A DNA stretch of 64,000 nucleotides from Candidatus Villigracilis affinis (GTDB taxonomy: Bacteria > Chloroflexota > Anaerolineae > Anaerolineales > Villigracilaceae), in contig JADKEA010000014.1 of the NCBI GenBank assembly GCA_016718275.1, positions 1-64,000 on the forward strand, written 5' to 3'. Numbering within the stretch: position 1 is the first letter of the stretch; each line of letters begins with the position of its first letter. Positions 35,885 through 45,140 of this stretch are shown piece after piece. The position numbers and the translations under genes are program-made. The notes below the pieces were generated by a model that worked only from the letters and a program-made list of their open reading frames with translations, ran no database searches and was not told the origin of the DNA.

Positions 35885-36342
35885 TTCACACGCCCAAACA
35901 ATTCCACGATCTTTTGATATCGAAAGTCAAAGATGCCATTCAATCTTTGGCGTATCCAAACTGCATTTACAACATCTCCAATGAGACCAAACGGCGCGGC
36001 ATAAGTGACATGATCGGTCATTTTCACGCCAGCAGGCACGGATTCAAAGCTGTGCTCGTGATACCAAAAACGATACGGCCCCACACGCTGTTCATCCACG
36101 AAATATTCATTCTCGCGGACATGCGCGATCTCGGTCAGCCACAACGAACGCAATCCGCGAACAAATTCCACACGGTATTCAACGATCTGACCTTCGTACA
36201 TTTTCACGTCACCGCCTGAAACGATCTCGAATTTCATATCAGGTGGGGTGATCTCATCCAGGTTCTTTGGATCACAAAAATAAGCCCAGACTTTTTCAAT
36301 GGGCGCAGGGAGAATTTGCTCGCGGTGAAGATAGTTGATCAT
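35881..36342 (-). CDS. SRPBCC-family protein (cyclase/ligand-binding type)
   Basis: 153 residues with the START/Bet v1-like fold: INYLHREQILPAPIEKVWAYFCDPKNL at the N-terminus (residues ~2-28), then strands ending FGLIGDVVNAVWI and a long C-terminal helix. Such proteins bind hydrophobic ligands; this subgroup (similar to YfkE/oligoketide-cyclase-like) has no firm function. ATG 36342 is chosen because the family begins there; the open frame reaches back into murE. Confidence 0.8.
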   Translation of the reverse strand: MINYLHREQILPAPIEKVWAYFCDPKNLDEITPPDMKFEIVSGGDVKMYEGQIVEYRVEFVRGLRSLWLTEIAHVRENEYFVDEQRVGPYRFWYHEHSFESVPAGVKMTDHVTYAAPFGLIGDVVNAVWIRQRLNGIFDFRYQKIVELFGRVK

Positions 36343-36410
36343 TGTTAGTCTCGACCGGGCCCTTTTCAAGCAGTCAAAATATCCATGAATACCCGACCAG
36401 TTTCCAGGAA

Positions 36411-37985
36411 TTATCCCTTCAACCAATCCTCTTCTCTCTTATCCTGTGAAGGCAGGTAGGGAATCTTTGGGCCTTCCACACCTATGAATTGCGCAAGTGC
36501 GGCGCGCATGGCAGTGCGGTCATCCCACAGATATTCCGTTTTTCCAAAGCACATGGATTGTTCATGGCCCTTGCCACAGGACAATACAATATCGCCCTCT
36601 TGAGCAAGCTGCAGAGCAAATTTGATCGCCTCGCCCCGGTCAGGGATTCGCCAGAATGTCTCCCCTTCGCGCCCACCCTTTGACCGTGCGCCTGCAGCCA
36701 TCTCTTCGAGGATTCCATCCAGCGATTCGGTGCGCGGGTCTTCGGCGGTCAATATGGTGAGGTCCGCCAGTTCTGCCGAGGTCTCTGCCATCATGCGCCG
36801 CTTTTCCTTGTCGCGCAACCCAGCAGACCCAAAAATGGAAATGACGCGCTTCTTCGTCATGGTCCTGCCCGCTTCCAAGGTAACTTTGAGCGCATTGGGT
36901 GTGTGAGCAAAATCCACGATGGCAGTGAAATTCTGTCCCATGTCAATGCGTTCCATACGCCCGGGGATTCCATCCAATGAGGCGATTCCCTGCGCGGCAA
37001 CCTCGGGTTCGATACCCAAACCATGGACAGCCGCAGTAAAAGCCGCAAGACAATTCGAGACATTATAGGCTCCAACTAATTTGCTCGAAATGCCTACGCG
37101 AAGACTTTCTGATACAGCATTAAAGTGAATGCCCGAAGGAGCGTATTCGATATCCACAGCACGGACATTCGCATCCTCGCCCAGCCCGTAATTGATCTTG
37201 TTTACTTTGACGAATTTGTTCAAGAAGTCAAATGATTTGGCATCATCACGATTGATGACAGCCAGCCGCGGGTTGCCCAGCGGCTTCGCATGTGTCCATT
37301 CAAGGCTGGTAAAAAGTCTGGCTTTCGCGGCGCGATAATTTTCGTAGCTGCCATGTTCATCCATATGCTCATGTGTAATATTGGTGACAACACCGATATC
37401 AAACTCAGAAGCATCCACGCGATACTGCGCCCATCCATGCGATGTGGTCTCCAGCACTACATGAGTCAAGCCTGCATCCACCATCTTTGCAAGATACGCT
37501 TGCACATCATGCGCGTCGGGTGTGGTGACGTGAAAACCTGTATCCAGCACTTCATCCCCGATCACAGCATTGACAGTGGAGATCATGCCAGCTTTGATCC
37601 CTGCCGCGACCAATATCTTGTGGAGCAGATTGCTCGTCGTCGTTTTGCCATCCGTGCCGGTTACGCCGATCACCGTCAGCTTGCGGGCAGGCCAGTTGTA
37701 AAACGCAGCAGCCAACCAGGTCAGGGCTTGACGCGGGTTTTTCAATCCAACGTAAGGATAGGTCGGGGCGACAACCCGTCCCAACTCCCCTACGACCGCA
37801 GAGGCACCATTCTCGAAGGCTTTCTGGATATAGTTATGCCCATCGGCGAATCCGCCTTTCATGGCGACAAAAAGATAACCAGGCTTCACAGCGCGGCTAT
37901 CAATGGCAATGCCGGTAATTTCGGCATCAGGAATATGTTCAGGCTGGGAAAGGGGAAAATCAACAAACAAATTTTTCAATAACAT
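36411..37985 (-). CDS. murE: UDP-N-acetylmuramyl-tripeptide synthetase-like Mur ligase
   Basis: 524 residues. An ATP-dependent ligase that adds the third residue of the peptidoglycan stem peptide in the cytoplasm. Domain 1 has DSRAVKPGYLFVA, the P-loop is GTDGKTTT (residues 110-117), the central motif is THEHMDEHGSYENY and the C-terminal domain has GKGHEQ. The third-residue pocket reads EDPRTES; DPR favours meso-diaminopimelate-type binding, though the usual motif is DNPR. The usual GCGGDRD stretch appears as GSAGLRD. It stands apart from other mur genes. Confidence 0.85.
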   Translation of the reverse strand: MLLKNLFVDFPLSQPEHIPDAEITGIAIDSRAVKPGYLFVAMKGGFADGHNYIQKAFENGASAVVGELGRVVAPTYPYVGLKNPRQALTWLAAAFYNWPARKLTVIGVTGTDGKTTTSNLLHKILVAAGIKAGMISTVNAVIGDEVLDTGFHVTTPDAHDVQAYLAKMVDAGLTHVVLETTSHGWAQYRVDASEFDIGVVTNITHEHMDEHGSYENYRAAKARLFTSLEWTHAKPLGNPRLAVINRDDAKSFDFLNKFVKVNKINYGLGEDANVRAVDIEYAPSGIHFNAVSESLRVGISSKLVGAYNVSNCLAAFTAAVHGLGIEPEVAAQGIASLDGIPGRMERIDMGQNFTAIVDFAHTPNALKVTLEAGRTMTKKRVISIFGSAGLRDKEKRRMMAETSAELADLTILTAEDPRTESLDGILEEMAAGARSKGGREGETFWRIPDRGEAIKFALQLAQEGDIVLSCGKGHEQSMCFGKTEYLWDDRTAMRAALAQFIGVEGPKIPYLPSQDKREEDWLKG

Positions 37986-38021
37986 TGATCTTTGTTTATC
38001 TCCGTTCGTGATGGTTTAAAA

Positions 38022-38059
38022 CAAAAAGGGTTCTGGTAATTTTACCAAAACCCTTTTTA
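38022..38059 (-). terminator. Terminator of the atp operon (minus strand)
   Basis: On the minus strand AAAAAGGGTTTTGGTAA pairs with TTACCAGAACCCTTTTT, followed by GTTTT. It separates the atp genes from murE. Confidence 0.85.
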
Positions 38060-38080
38060 TAAACGACTGAGGTGTTACGA

Positions 38081-38801
38081 TTACTTCAACGTCTGGCGCA
38101 GGCCTTCGAGCTTGCCAGCGACGGAACCATCGAGGACTTTGTCGCCGATCTTGACGACCAAGCCGCCAAGGATACCGGGATCAACCTTGAAGGAAACTTC
38201 CTTGGCGCTGAAACTCTTTCTTGACAGTTTCCTGTTCCTGGCTGCTGAGCGGCAGAGCGCTGGTGACTTCGGCGGATTCGCCCTTGAATTCACCTTCGAC
38301 GACAACCACTTTGCCAGCTTTCACGCCGGAGAAGAATTCGTCAATGAGCGCGTGCTGTTTCTTCTCATCCAGAGCTTCGCCGACGAGTTTGTTCGCAGCG
38401 GCAATGGCGAGGGCGGCAACCTGTCCACGGAGATCACCGAGGATGCGATTGCGTTCCATTTCGGCTTCGGCCATGGCGGCTTCGCGGGCCTTGGCGGCTT
38501 CAGCTTCGGCAGCGGCTTTGACGTCCTTGCCTGCGGTGGCAGCGCGGTCAGTGGCTTCACGAACGACCTTGCCGGCTTCGGCCTGTGCTTCAGCGAGAAC
38601 CTTGGCAGCTTCTTTTTCCGCGTTAGCGCGGGCTTCGGCTGCTACACGGGCATCTTCGAGGCCCTGTGAGATTTTTGTTTTGCGGGATTCCATCATATCC
38701 AACATGGGCTTGTACACCCAGGCGTTCAATGTGAGGAACACAATTGCGAACGCAATCAATTGGACAATGAGCAATCCGAGATTAATACCAAGAGCTTCCA
38801 T
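38081..38801 (-). CDS. atpF: ATP synthase b subunit fused to the C-terminal part of delta, frameshifted
   Basis: The first ~165 residues are subunit b: one N-terminal helix (LLIVQLIAFAIVFLTLNAWV) then a long Ala/Glu/Lys coiled coil, the peripheral stalk. From residue ~170 the sequence becomes the C-terminal domain of subunit delta (SAEVTSALPLSSQEQETVKK ... VDPGILGGLVVKIGDKVLDGS...LEGLRQTL). The delta N-terminal six-helix bundle, which holds F1, is not present. The frame as written ends early at 38181; one T fewer in GAGTTTCAGC (minus strand, near 38211) restores it to the stop at 38081. No separate atpH and no atpA, atpG, atpD or atpC follow. Confidence 0.85.
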
Positions 38802-38819
38802 GTTTCTATGCTCCTTGAA

Positions 38820-39059
38820 TTACACGACTTTGAAGAGCATGAGGAACGCGATGACCAGACAGTAAATAGCGATTGATTCGGAGAACGCAACGCCGAGGAT
38901 CATGTTGGTCAACAAGTTACCGTATGTATCAGGGTTGCGGGCCATGCCGCCGAGGGCGCCCTGCACGCTCAAACCGATACCTACACCAGCGCCCGCGGCG
39001 CCGATCATAGCCAAACCTGCGCCCACATAGCGCATCGCATCTAAAATATTTCCATCCAT
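38820..39059 (-). CDS. atpE: ATP synthase c subunit
   Basis: 79 residues, a hairpin of two helices joined by the polar loop ARNPD, which forms the rotor ring in the membrane. The ion-binding Glu lies in AFSESIAIY in helix 2. At the position of the Na+-liganding Gln of Ilyobacter tartaricus the sequence has Ile (GVGIG), so proton coupling is more likely. Located between atpB and the atpF fusion, with AAGGAGG-like ribosome site upstream. Confidence 0.97.
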   Translation of the reverse strand: MDGNILDAMRYVGAGLAMIGAAGAGVGIGLSVQGALGGMARNPDTYGNLLTNMILGVAFSESIAIYCLVIAFLMLFKVV

Positions 39060-39114
39060 GTTACAAGCCTCCTTAGGTTATCCTAATTATTTATGAATTA
39101 TTTTTTCAAAAAAA

Positions 39115-40114
39115 TTAATGTTCAGCGTGTTCTTCGTCGCCATGACCCTGCGTGGCCATTGCCATGAATACCATGGTCAACATACCGAACACGAAGGCTT
39201 GAATGACACCCACGAACAATTCGAACATCATGATCATTGAAGGCAAAATACTGATCTTGCCAAGCAATGAAGCAACCACAGCCACCAACACCACACCCGC
39301 GAACATATTACCGAAAAGACGGAATGTGAATGAAAGGATCTTCGCGAATTCAGAGATGATTTCCAGCAAACCAACGAGGAAATCCATCGCGCCGAAGAAC
39401 GGCACTTTGAACATGCGCTTTGTGTTGAAGAACTTGCTGAAGTAGCCGAGTCCCTGCGCACGGACACCCATCACCTGAATTGAGAAGAACGAGATCAAGG
39501 CCAATGAGAGGGTGAAATTCAAATCCACAGAGATACCGCGGAAGAACGGGGCCAGAATATAACCGCCTTCTTCAACTTTATCAGGAAGAATCCATTATCG
39601 CCCAACCACCGCCCAACTCAGCAATGGCATGGCCTTCGCCATGAGCGTGGTGGATCACACCGATCGACTCAAAACCAGGGATCAACTTAAGCAGGTTCGC
39701 AAACAACACATAGATCATGATCGTTGCAAACCAGGGGAAGATCGCCTTCGCCCACTTCACGCCAGCAGAACCCTCGGTCATGTTATACAACATTTCCAAA
39801 ATAGCTTCCATCACATTGCCAATACCACGCGGCACAAGATCAGTCTGTTGGCTTTTCTTCAATGAACGATTTGCGGCAATTGCAATCACCACCAGCAGGA
39901 CAATCGTCACTGCCAAAGTGGGAAGAGTATTCACCAAATAGAAGGGGCCAGCAAAACCGAGAAAATTCTCAGTCAGTGGCTCCTCGATCAATTTTTCGGC
40001 GGCAACCGTGATCTCAGGCTGAACAGGGACATAAATCCCGCCCAGAATAAAACCAGCGATCATAAGCACTAGAACAATCCAGCGCCGCCAGGGGGTACGT
40101 TTTTGGGTCTCCAA
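39115..40114 (-). CDS. atpB: ATP synthase a subunit, frameshifted
   Basis: The stator channel of F0. The first part (residues 1-~178) includes an N-terminal helix and LPTLAVTIVLLVV, EAILEMLYNMTEG and KLIPGFESIG; the second contains the essential Arg in SFTFRLFGNMFAG and the final VFGMLTMVFMAMAT helix. A one-base shift near 39590 separates them; one C fewer restores SDKVEEGGYI. The start is TTG at 40114, chosen because a perfect AGGAGG lies 6 bases upstream and no ATG fits. Long N-terminal extracytoplasmic stretch for the family. Confidence 0.9.
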
Positions 40115-40123
40115 GCCCGCCTC

Positions 40124-40403
40124 CTAAGCAGTAGTTTGTTTCTCTTCGGCTTCGTATTTTTTCCCTCAGACGCGCCAGCGTTTTTCGCGCCGCATACATC
40201 ATCAGGAAGACCGAAAGAGGGATTCCAGCAAATAACAACACCAGTGTAAACACCGGTTTCGTTCCGAACGTTTTATCAAGCCACACCCCGCCAAACACAG
40301 AAGCCAGAATAATAGCTATGGTAATACAACCCACCTGCCCGATCATTACCACGAGCAAAGTGTATACCATGTTCTGACGATTGGTCTGCTTGGTTTGTGT
40401 CAT
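40124..40403 (-). CDS. AtpI/AtpZ-like ATP synthase assembly protein, frameshifted
   Basis: A small two-helix membrane protein (helices ~residues 17-40 and 52-70) with GVWLDKTFGTKPVFTLV between them, the pattern of AtpZ/AtpI-type assembly or ion-uptake proteins that usually open atp operons. As written the frame runs into atpB; one A fewer in GGGAAAAAATACG (minus strand) gives RLREKYEAEEKQTTA and a stop at 40124, just before the atpB ribosome site. The ATG lies 8 bases after the -10 box, so the mRNA may have no leader. Confidence 0.75.
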
Positions 40404-40411
40404 GCCGCACG

Positions 40412-40441
40412 ATTATAACTGACAGGTCAAAGGGATGTCAA
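40412..40441 (-). promoter_or_regulatory. Near-consensus promoter of the atp operon
   Basis: On the minus strand TTGACA (40441-40436), an 18-base spacer and TATAAT (40417-40412). The ATG of the first gene begins 8 bases downstream, about where transcription should start, so the transcript is likely leaderless or nearly so. Confidence 0.8.
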
Positions 40442-40584
40442 ACAGAAATCCAAATTGGGATTTCCCGCCCGAAGCGCATTTTCAACGCCTGAGCAACTCC
40501 CTGCCATTCAGCTGCGTCGCCCCTCTTCAACGCACCTGTCTGGACCATTGGTATGCTTCTGTTTCGAAAAGATCATCAACACCG

Positions 40585-40623
40585 AAAAAGGCCGTGGACA
40601 ATGGCCTTTCAGCCATCGTCCAC
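40585..40623 (-). terminator. Terminator of the nuo operon (minus strand)
   Basis: Arms GTGGACGATGGC / GCCATTGTCCAC on the minus strand with a 6-base loop, then GGCCTTTTTC. It lies just after the nuoN stop. Confidence 0.85.
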
Positions 40624-40633
40624 AGTCTGATTA

Positions 40634-42082
40634 CTAGAACAAATTCAACGCCGCCGCGTCAGACCAGCTGAACCATGGAGCAAAGACCGTACCGACCAAA
40701 ATCACACCGACCACCAATACCACAAGCGCAATGGTGTATGGACGAGTCAACGGAATGGGGTGGTTCTCCTCGTCCTCGTTCGGCATACGGTAGAGATACA
40801 CATACTTCAACACGTTCAAGTAGTAGTACACGCCGATGATGGAGTTGAGAATACCCACCACAACCAGCCAGGTGTAATTCGCCTGAACACCCGCGGCGAA
40901 GACAAAGACCTTCGCCACGAAACCGCCGAACGGAGGCATCCCCGCCAGCGAAAGGAAAGCGGCCAGCATCATCAAACCCATCAAGGGATTGCGGCGGCTC
41001 AAACCAGCGTAATCTGTGATGTCTTCCAAGCCAGTAACTCGGCTAAAAGCCATGACAAGACCGAAGGCGAGAAGATTGGTTGCGATGTATGCCGCAAGAT
41101 AGAAGACCACACTCGCCGCGCCAAGCTGACTAAATGCAACCACACCGATCAACGCATATCCTGCATGCCCGATCGAAGAATACGCAAGCAGGCGTTTGAT
41201 ATTGGTTTGGGAAATAGCCAGCAGGTTACCTGCGGTCATCGTCACCGCTGCGAGAACTGCGAGGATGGTCGTCCAGGAGGAGGCAATGTCGGGGAGCGCC
41301 ACGAAGAACAGGCGGATGATCACCGCAAAGCCCGCCGCCTTGGAAGCCGTGGAAAGGAAACCCGCCACAGGAGTCGGCGCACCCTGATAGACATCGGGGG
41401 CCCAGAAGTGGACTGGGACAGCCGCAATCTTGAAGCCAAGACCCACCACCAGAAGGCCGATCAGGCCAAAGGAAACATAGAGCGGAAGCTGTCCAGCGGC
41501 GAGCATTTCAGAGAGTTTGTAAATGTTGGTCGTGCCGGAAAATCCAAAGATCAGGCTAAATCCATAGAGCAGGACGGTGGAGGCCAGTGTTCCAAATAAC
41601 AAATATTTGAAACCTGCTTCAGTGGAGCGGTCATCACTCAGGAGGAAGCCAGAGAGAATATAGAGCGGAATGGATGCGGTTTCAATGGCGAGGTAAAGCA
41701 TGACCAAATCGGCGGAAACGGCCATCAAATTCATGCCAATGATGGAGGCGAGCAGCATGAGATAAGCCTCGCCGCGCTGACCTGCCTTGTCATGATCCAT
41801 CAACAGGAGGGCTGTTGCCGCGCCTGCGAACATGAACAGCATCTTGAAGAAGAAACCCAGCCAGTCAAAGCGGATCATGCCGCCGAGGACGGCTGTCGGC
41901 TCGCCAGGCTGACCGATAAGCAAGCTCACGATCATGGCAACAAAAAGACCACCCGCGGTAAGCCAGCCCACGTTGCGGCGCTGTTCTGTTTTCCAGAACG
42001 GCTCAACAATGAGCAGGATGATACCGAGGACAAGGATCAAAATTTCGGGGAGGATGGAAGCGAAAACGGTTGAAGTAAACAT
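40634..42082 (-). CDS. nuoN: NADH-quinone oxidoreductase subunit N
   Basis: 482 residues, about fourteen helices; an antiporter-like proton channel of complex I. The helix-5 Glu (LYLAIETASIPLYIL) and helix-7 Lys (GLGFKIAAVPVHFWAPDVY) needed for proton movement are present, along with a third lysine in NIKRLLAYSSIGH. Its ATG overlaps the stop of the second nuoM (TAATG). It is the last gene of the operon, followed by a terminator. Confidence 0.95.
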   Translation of the reverse strand: MFTSTVFASILPEILILVLGIILLIVEPFWKTEQRRNVGWLTAGGLFVAMIVSLLIGQPGEPTAVLGGMIRFDWLGFFFKMLFMFAGAATALLLMDHDKAGQRGEAYLMLLASIIGMNLMAVSADLVMLYLAIETASIPLYILSGFLLSDDRSTEAGFKYLLFGTLASTVLLYGFSLIFGFSGTTNIYKLSEMLAAGQLPLYVSFGLIGLLVVGLGFKIAAVPVHFWAPDVYQGAPTPVAGFLSTASKAAGFAVIIRLFFVALPDIASSWTTILAVLAAVTMTAGNLLAISQTNIKRLLAYSSIGHAGYALIGVVAFSQLGAASVVFYLAAYIATNLLAFGLVMAFSRVTGLEDITDYAGLSRRNPLMGLMMLAAFLSLAGMPPFGGFVAKVFVFAAGVQANYTWLVVVGILNSIIGVYYYLNVLKYVYLYRMPNEDEENHPIPLTRPYTIALVVLVVGVILVGTVFAPWFSWSDAAALNLF

Positions 42083-43600
42083 TATGCACCTCCCAACAGG
42101 CGAAGCACATTCTCAACGCCTTTTTCCACCATGGGAACCATGACAGCGGGGAACATACCGATAACGATCATGAAGAGGCAAAGCGTTGTGATCGCAACTT
42201 TATCCAGGATGGTGATATCGCCGATGTGACCGCGAAGATTCTCAGGCATCTCACTAAAGAACACCTTGCGAATGTTCATCATGATATAGGCCGCAGTAAT
42301 GACAATTGAAATGCTGGCAATGACAGCCACCAGCCATTGGCGTCCCCACACGCCCATGAAGATGGGAAATTCCGCGACGAAACCAGAGAAACCAGGCATG
42401 CCCATCGAAACCAAACCACCGATGATAAAACCAATCGTGGCAAAAGGCATCACCTTGGCTATGCCGCCGAGTTCGGGGATCATACGGGTATGGGCACGAT
42501 CATAGATCATGCCTGTAACAGCAAAGAAGAGAGCCGTCATCACACCGTGGGAGAACATTTGCACACCAGCCCCCACGAGACCGTCATGGTTGAGCGTGGA
42601 AACGCCCAGCACCACCAGGCCCATATGCGAAACGGACGAGAAGCCGATCATGTATTTCATGTCTGTTTGGACGAAAGGCAATAAATGCACCGTAAACCAC
42701 CGCAACGGCCGCAAAAATCATCAGGAGCCACGCCCATTGCTTCGCGCCTTCGGGCAGGAGCATCACACCCACGCGCAACGCAGCGAACGCGCCGAGTTTC
42801 ATCAACACACCTGCGTGGAACATGGAAACGGCTGTCGGCGCCGCAACGTGACCGTCAGGCGACCAGTTGTGGAAGGGCCAGATACCGCCCAAGACTGCAA
42901 AACCGAGGAAGACAGGTAGGAACCAGATATATTGGAATGTGGCGGAAAATCCCGCACTTTCCATCTGGATCATATCGAAGGAAAGCACACCCGTGTTCTG
43001 ATACTGGGTCCAGTACATGGCGAGTGCGCCGACGAGGGCCACGACGGAACCGATGAACAGGTATAAGGTCAGTTTCATGGCGGCGTATTCGCGTGTCTTT
43101 ACCCAGCCCCAAATGGCGATGAGCAGGTACATCGGGAACACGGCGATTTCATAGAAGAAGAACAGCATGAACAGGTCAAGTGAAACGAATACGCCGAACA
43201 CACCGCCTGCGAGCAGGAAGAGGAAGGCAAAGAATTCGCGCGGCCTGTCTTGAATGCCAGCTTTGACATGCGGATCTTCATCACCCCAGGAGATGAGCAC
43301 GCCTGTGAACATTACGATACCTGTGAGCAGCACCAGCGGAGTGCTCATGCCGTCCACGCCGAATTTCAAATTGATACCCAGCGCGGGAAGCCAGTTGTAT
43401 TGTTCAATGAATTGATAGCCTGTCATGTCGCCAAGCAGGTACTGCAGGTACAGCCAGCCCGAAAGCAACAGATCGAGCGACGCAGCAGCAAGCGCTACCG
43501 CACGCGTTTCATTCTTCCGATTTGCGGGCATCATCAGCATGATGGCTGCCGCAAACATCGGAAGGAAGGTAATAACACTTAGGATGGGAAAATTCATCAT
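42082..43600 (-). CDS. nuoM: NADH-quinone oxidoreductase subunit M, second copy, frameshifted
   Basis: About 505 residues after repair of a one-base shift near 42690 (YGAFIAF / VQTDMKYMIGFSSVSHMGLV). It is an antiporter-like complex I subunit clearly related to the upstream nuoM but diverged. The helix-5 Glu (LFMLFFFYEIAVFPMYLL) and the helix-8 Lys (AGVLMKLGAFAALR) are present. The helix-7 Lys is not: FAVLGGIWPFHNWSPD aligns with FAIKVPVWPFHTWLPD of the other copy. This copy may therefore pump differently or serve as a spacer. Confidence 0.9.
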
Positions 43601-43607
43601 CCACCTC

Positions 43608-45131
43608 TTAGAACAGAGCCATGACGGCTTTGTTGATGACGTCGAGGATCCAGGCAGGCCAGACGCCGATGACCAAAATGAGGACCATCAACGGAAGCAT
43701 AACAAGGATTTCGCGGGTATTGATTTCAGTCAGTTTGTGCTCTCCATGCGCCCAGTGTTCATTCAAGGGGCCGTGCAGAACGCTCTTGATTCCCTTGAGA
43801 ATATAGGCGCCTGTGAAGAGCAGGCCGAGCATGGAAATGGCAGTGTAAATGGTCAACACAGGGTACGCGCCTCGAACCACCATGAACTCGGAAACGAAAC
43901 CATTGAGTCCGGGCAGGCCAAGCGAGGCCATACTGGTGAAGATCAGGATGCCGCCATATACTGGCACAAGCGGGAACAATCCACCAAAATCATTGAGATT
44001 ACGGGTGTGCGTACGCTCGTAAATGACACCGACGAGGAAGAACATGCCCGCCGCCGAAAGTCCATGATTGAACATCTGCAAGACCGCGCCGCTCATGGCG
44101 ATATGCGCATCTTTCGTGCCTGACGCCAAACCTGCTGCGGCGATACCGAGCATTACAAACCCCATGTGATTGACAGAGGAATATGCAACAAGGCGTTTGA
44201 AATCTGTTTGAGCGTAGGATGAAAACGCGCCAAAGACGATGGCCGCCACGGCAAGGAAAGCCAGCGCACCCGCAAATATCTTCGCTTCAAGCGGATAGAA
44301 TGGAAGCACGAGGCGGATAAATCCATATGCGCCGAGTTTGAGCAGCACGCCCGCGAGGATCATCGAGCCAGCGGTCGGGGCTTCAGTGTGCGCATCGGGC
44401 AGCCAGGTATGGAAAGGCCAGACGGGAACTTTGATCGCGAAGGCAATGACAAAGGCCCAGAAGGCAATGCTCTTGACGGTATGCACTGGCATACCAAGCA
44501 AAATGGAACCAGGATCCAGCGAGTTCCAACGCTCGTAAAGAGCCACCAGATCGTAGGTCCCGAAGAGAACGCCGAGCATCTGCACAGCGAGGAGCAGACC
44601 AAGCGACCCCGCCATGGTGTAGATCATGAACTTGAGCGAGGCGTAATTCCGATTGGCACTCCCCCACTGATTGATGAGGAAGTACATCGGAACGAGGCCG
44701 ATCTCCCAAAAGACAAAGAAGATCAACAAGTCGAGCGCCATGAAGACGCCGAGCATGCCTGTCTCAAGGAAGAGGAAAAGCATGAAATACGCCTTGACCT
44801 TGTCGCTGATGTTGAAAGAGGCAAGGATGGCAAGCGGCGTGAGAAGTGTGGTGAGCAAAACCATGGTGATGGAGATACCATCCACTCCGATATGGAAGGT
44901 GGAATTGATAGCTTCGTACCATTGATATTGTTCCTGAAATTGGAAGCCTGTTCTGTTGGGATCAAACACGTTCCATAAATAAAGGGTGAGACCAAACGGG
45001 ACGAGGCTGGCAGCGAACGCAAACCAGCGATGAAGTTTGGCTTCTTCACTCGGCAGGAAAAGCATAAGTACTGCCGCAACGGTCGGGAGGAACAAGATCA
45101 GGCTAAGGAGATGAGAATTGAGAAAGTCCAT
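43608..45131 (-). CDS. nuoM: NADH-quinone oxidoreductase subunit M, first copy
   Basis: 507 residues with all family landmarks: Glu in LIFFVFWEIGLVPMYFL, Lys in IAFAIKVPVWPFHTWLPD, Lys in AGVLLKLGAYGFIR and KRLVAYSSVNHMGFV. It should conduct one proton path in the membrane arm. It starts 9 bases after the nuoL stop and is followed within 8 bases by the second nuoM. Confidence 0.96.
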   Translation of the reverse strand: MDFLNSHLLSLILFLPTVAAVLMLFLPSEEAKLHRWFAFAASLVPFGLTLYLWNVFDPNRTGFQFQEQYQWYEAINSTFHIGVDGISITMVLLTTLLTPLAILASFNISDKVKAYFMLFLFLETGMLGVFMALDLLIFFVFWEIGLVPMYFLINQWGSANRNYASLKFMIYTMAGSLGLLLAVQMLGVLFGTYDLVALYERWNSLDPGSILLGMPVHTVKSIAFWAFVIAFAIKVPVWPFHTWLPDAHTEAPTAGSMILAGVLLKLGAYGFIRLVLPFYPLEAKIFAGALAFLAVAAIVFGAFSSYAQTDFKRLVAYSSVNHMGFVMLGIAAAGLASGTKDAHIAMSGAVLQMFNHGLSAAGMFFLVGVIYERTHTRNLNDFGGLFPLVPVYGGILIFTSMASLGLPGLNGFVSEFMVVRGAYPVLTIYTAISMLGLLFTGAYILKGIKSVLHGPLNEHWAHGEHKLTEINTREILVMLPLMVLILVIGVWPAWILDVINKAVMALF

Positions 45132-45140
45132 CTTGCGCTC

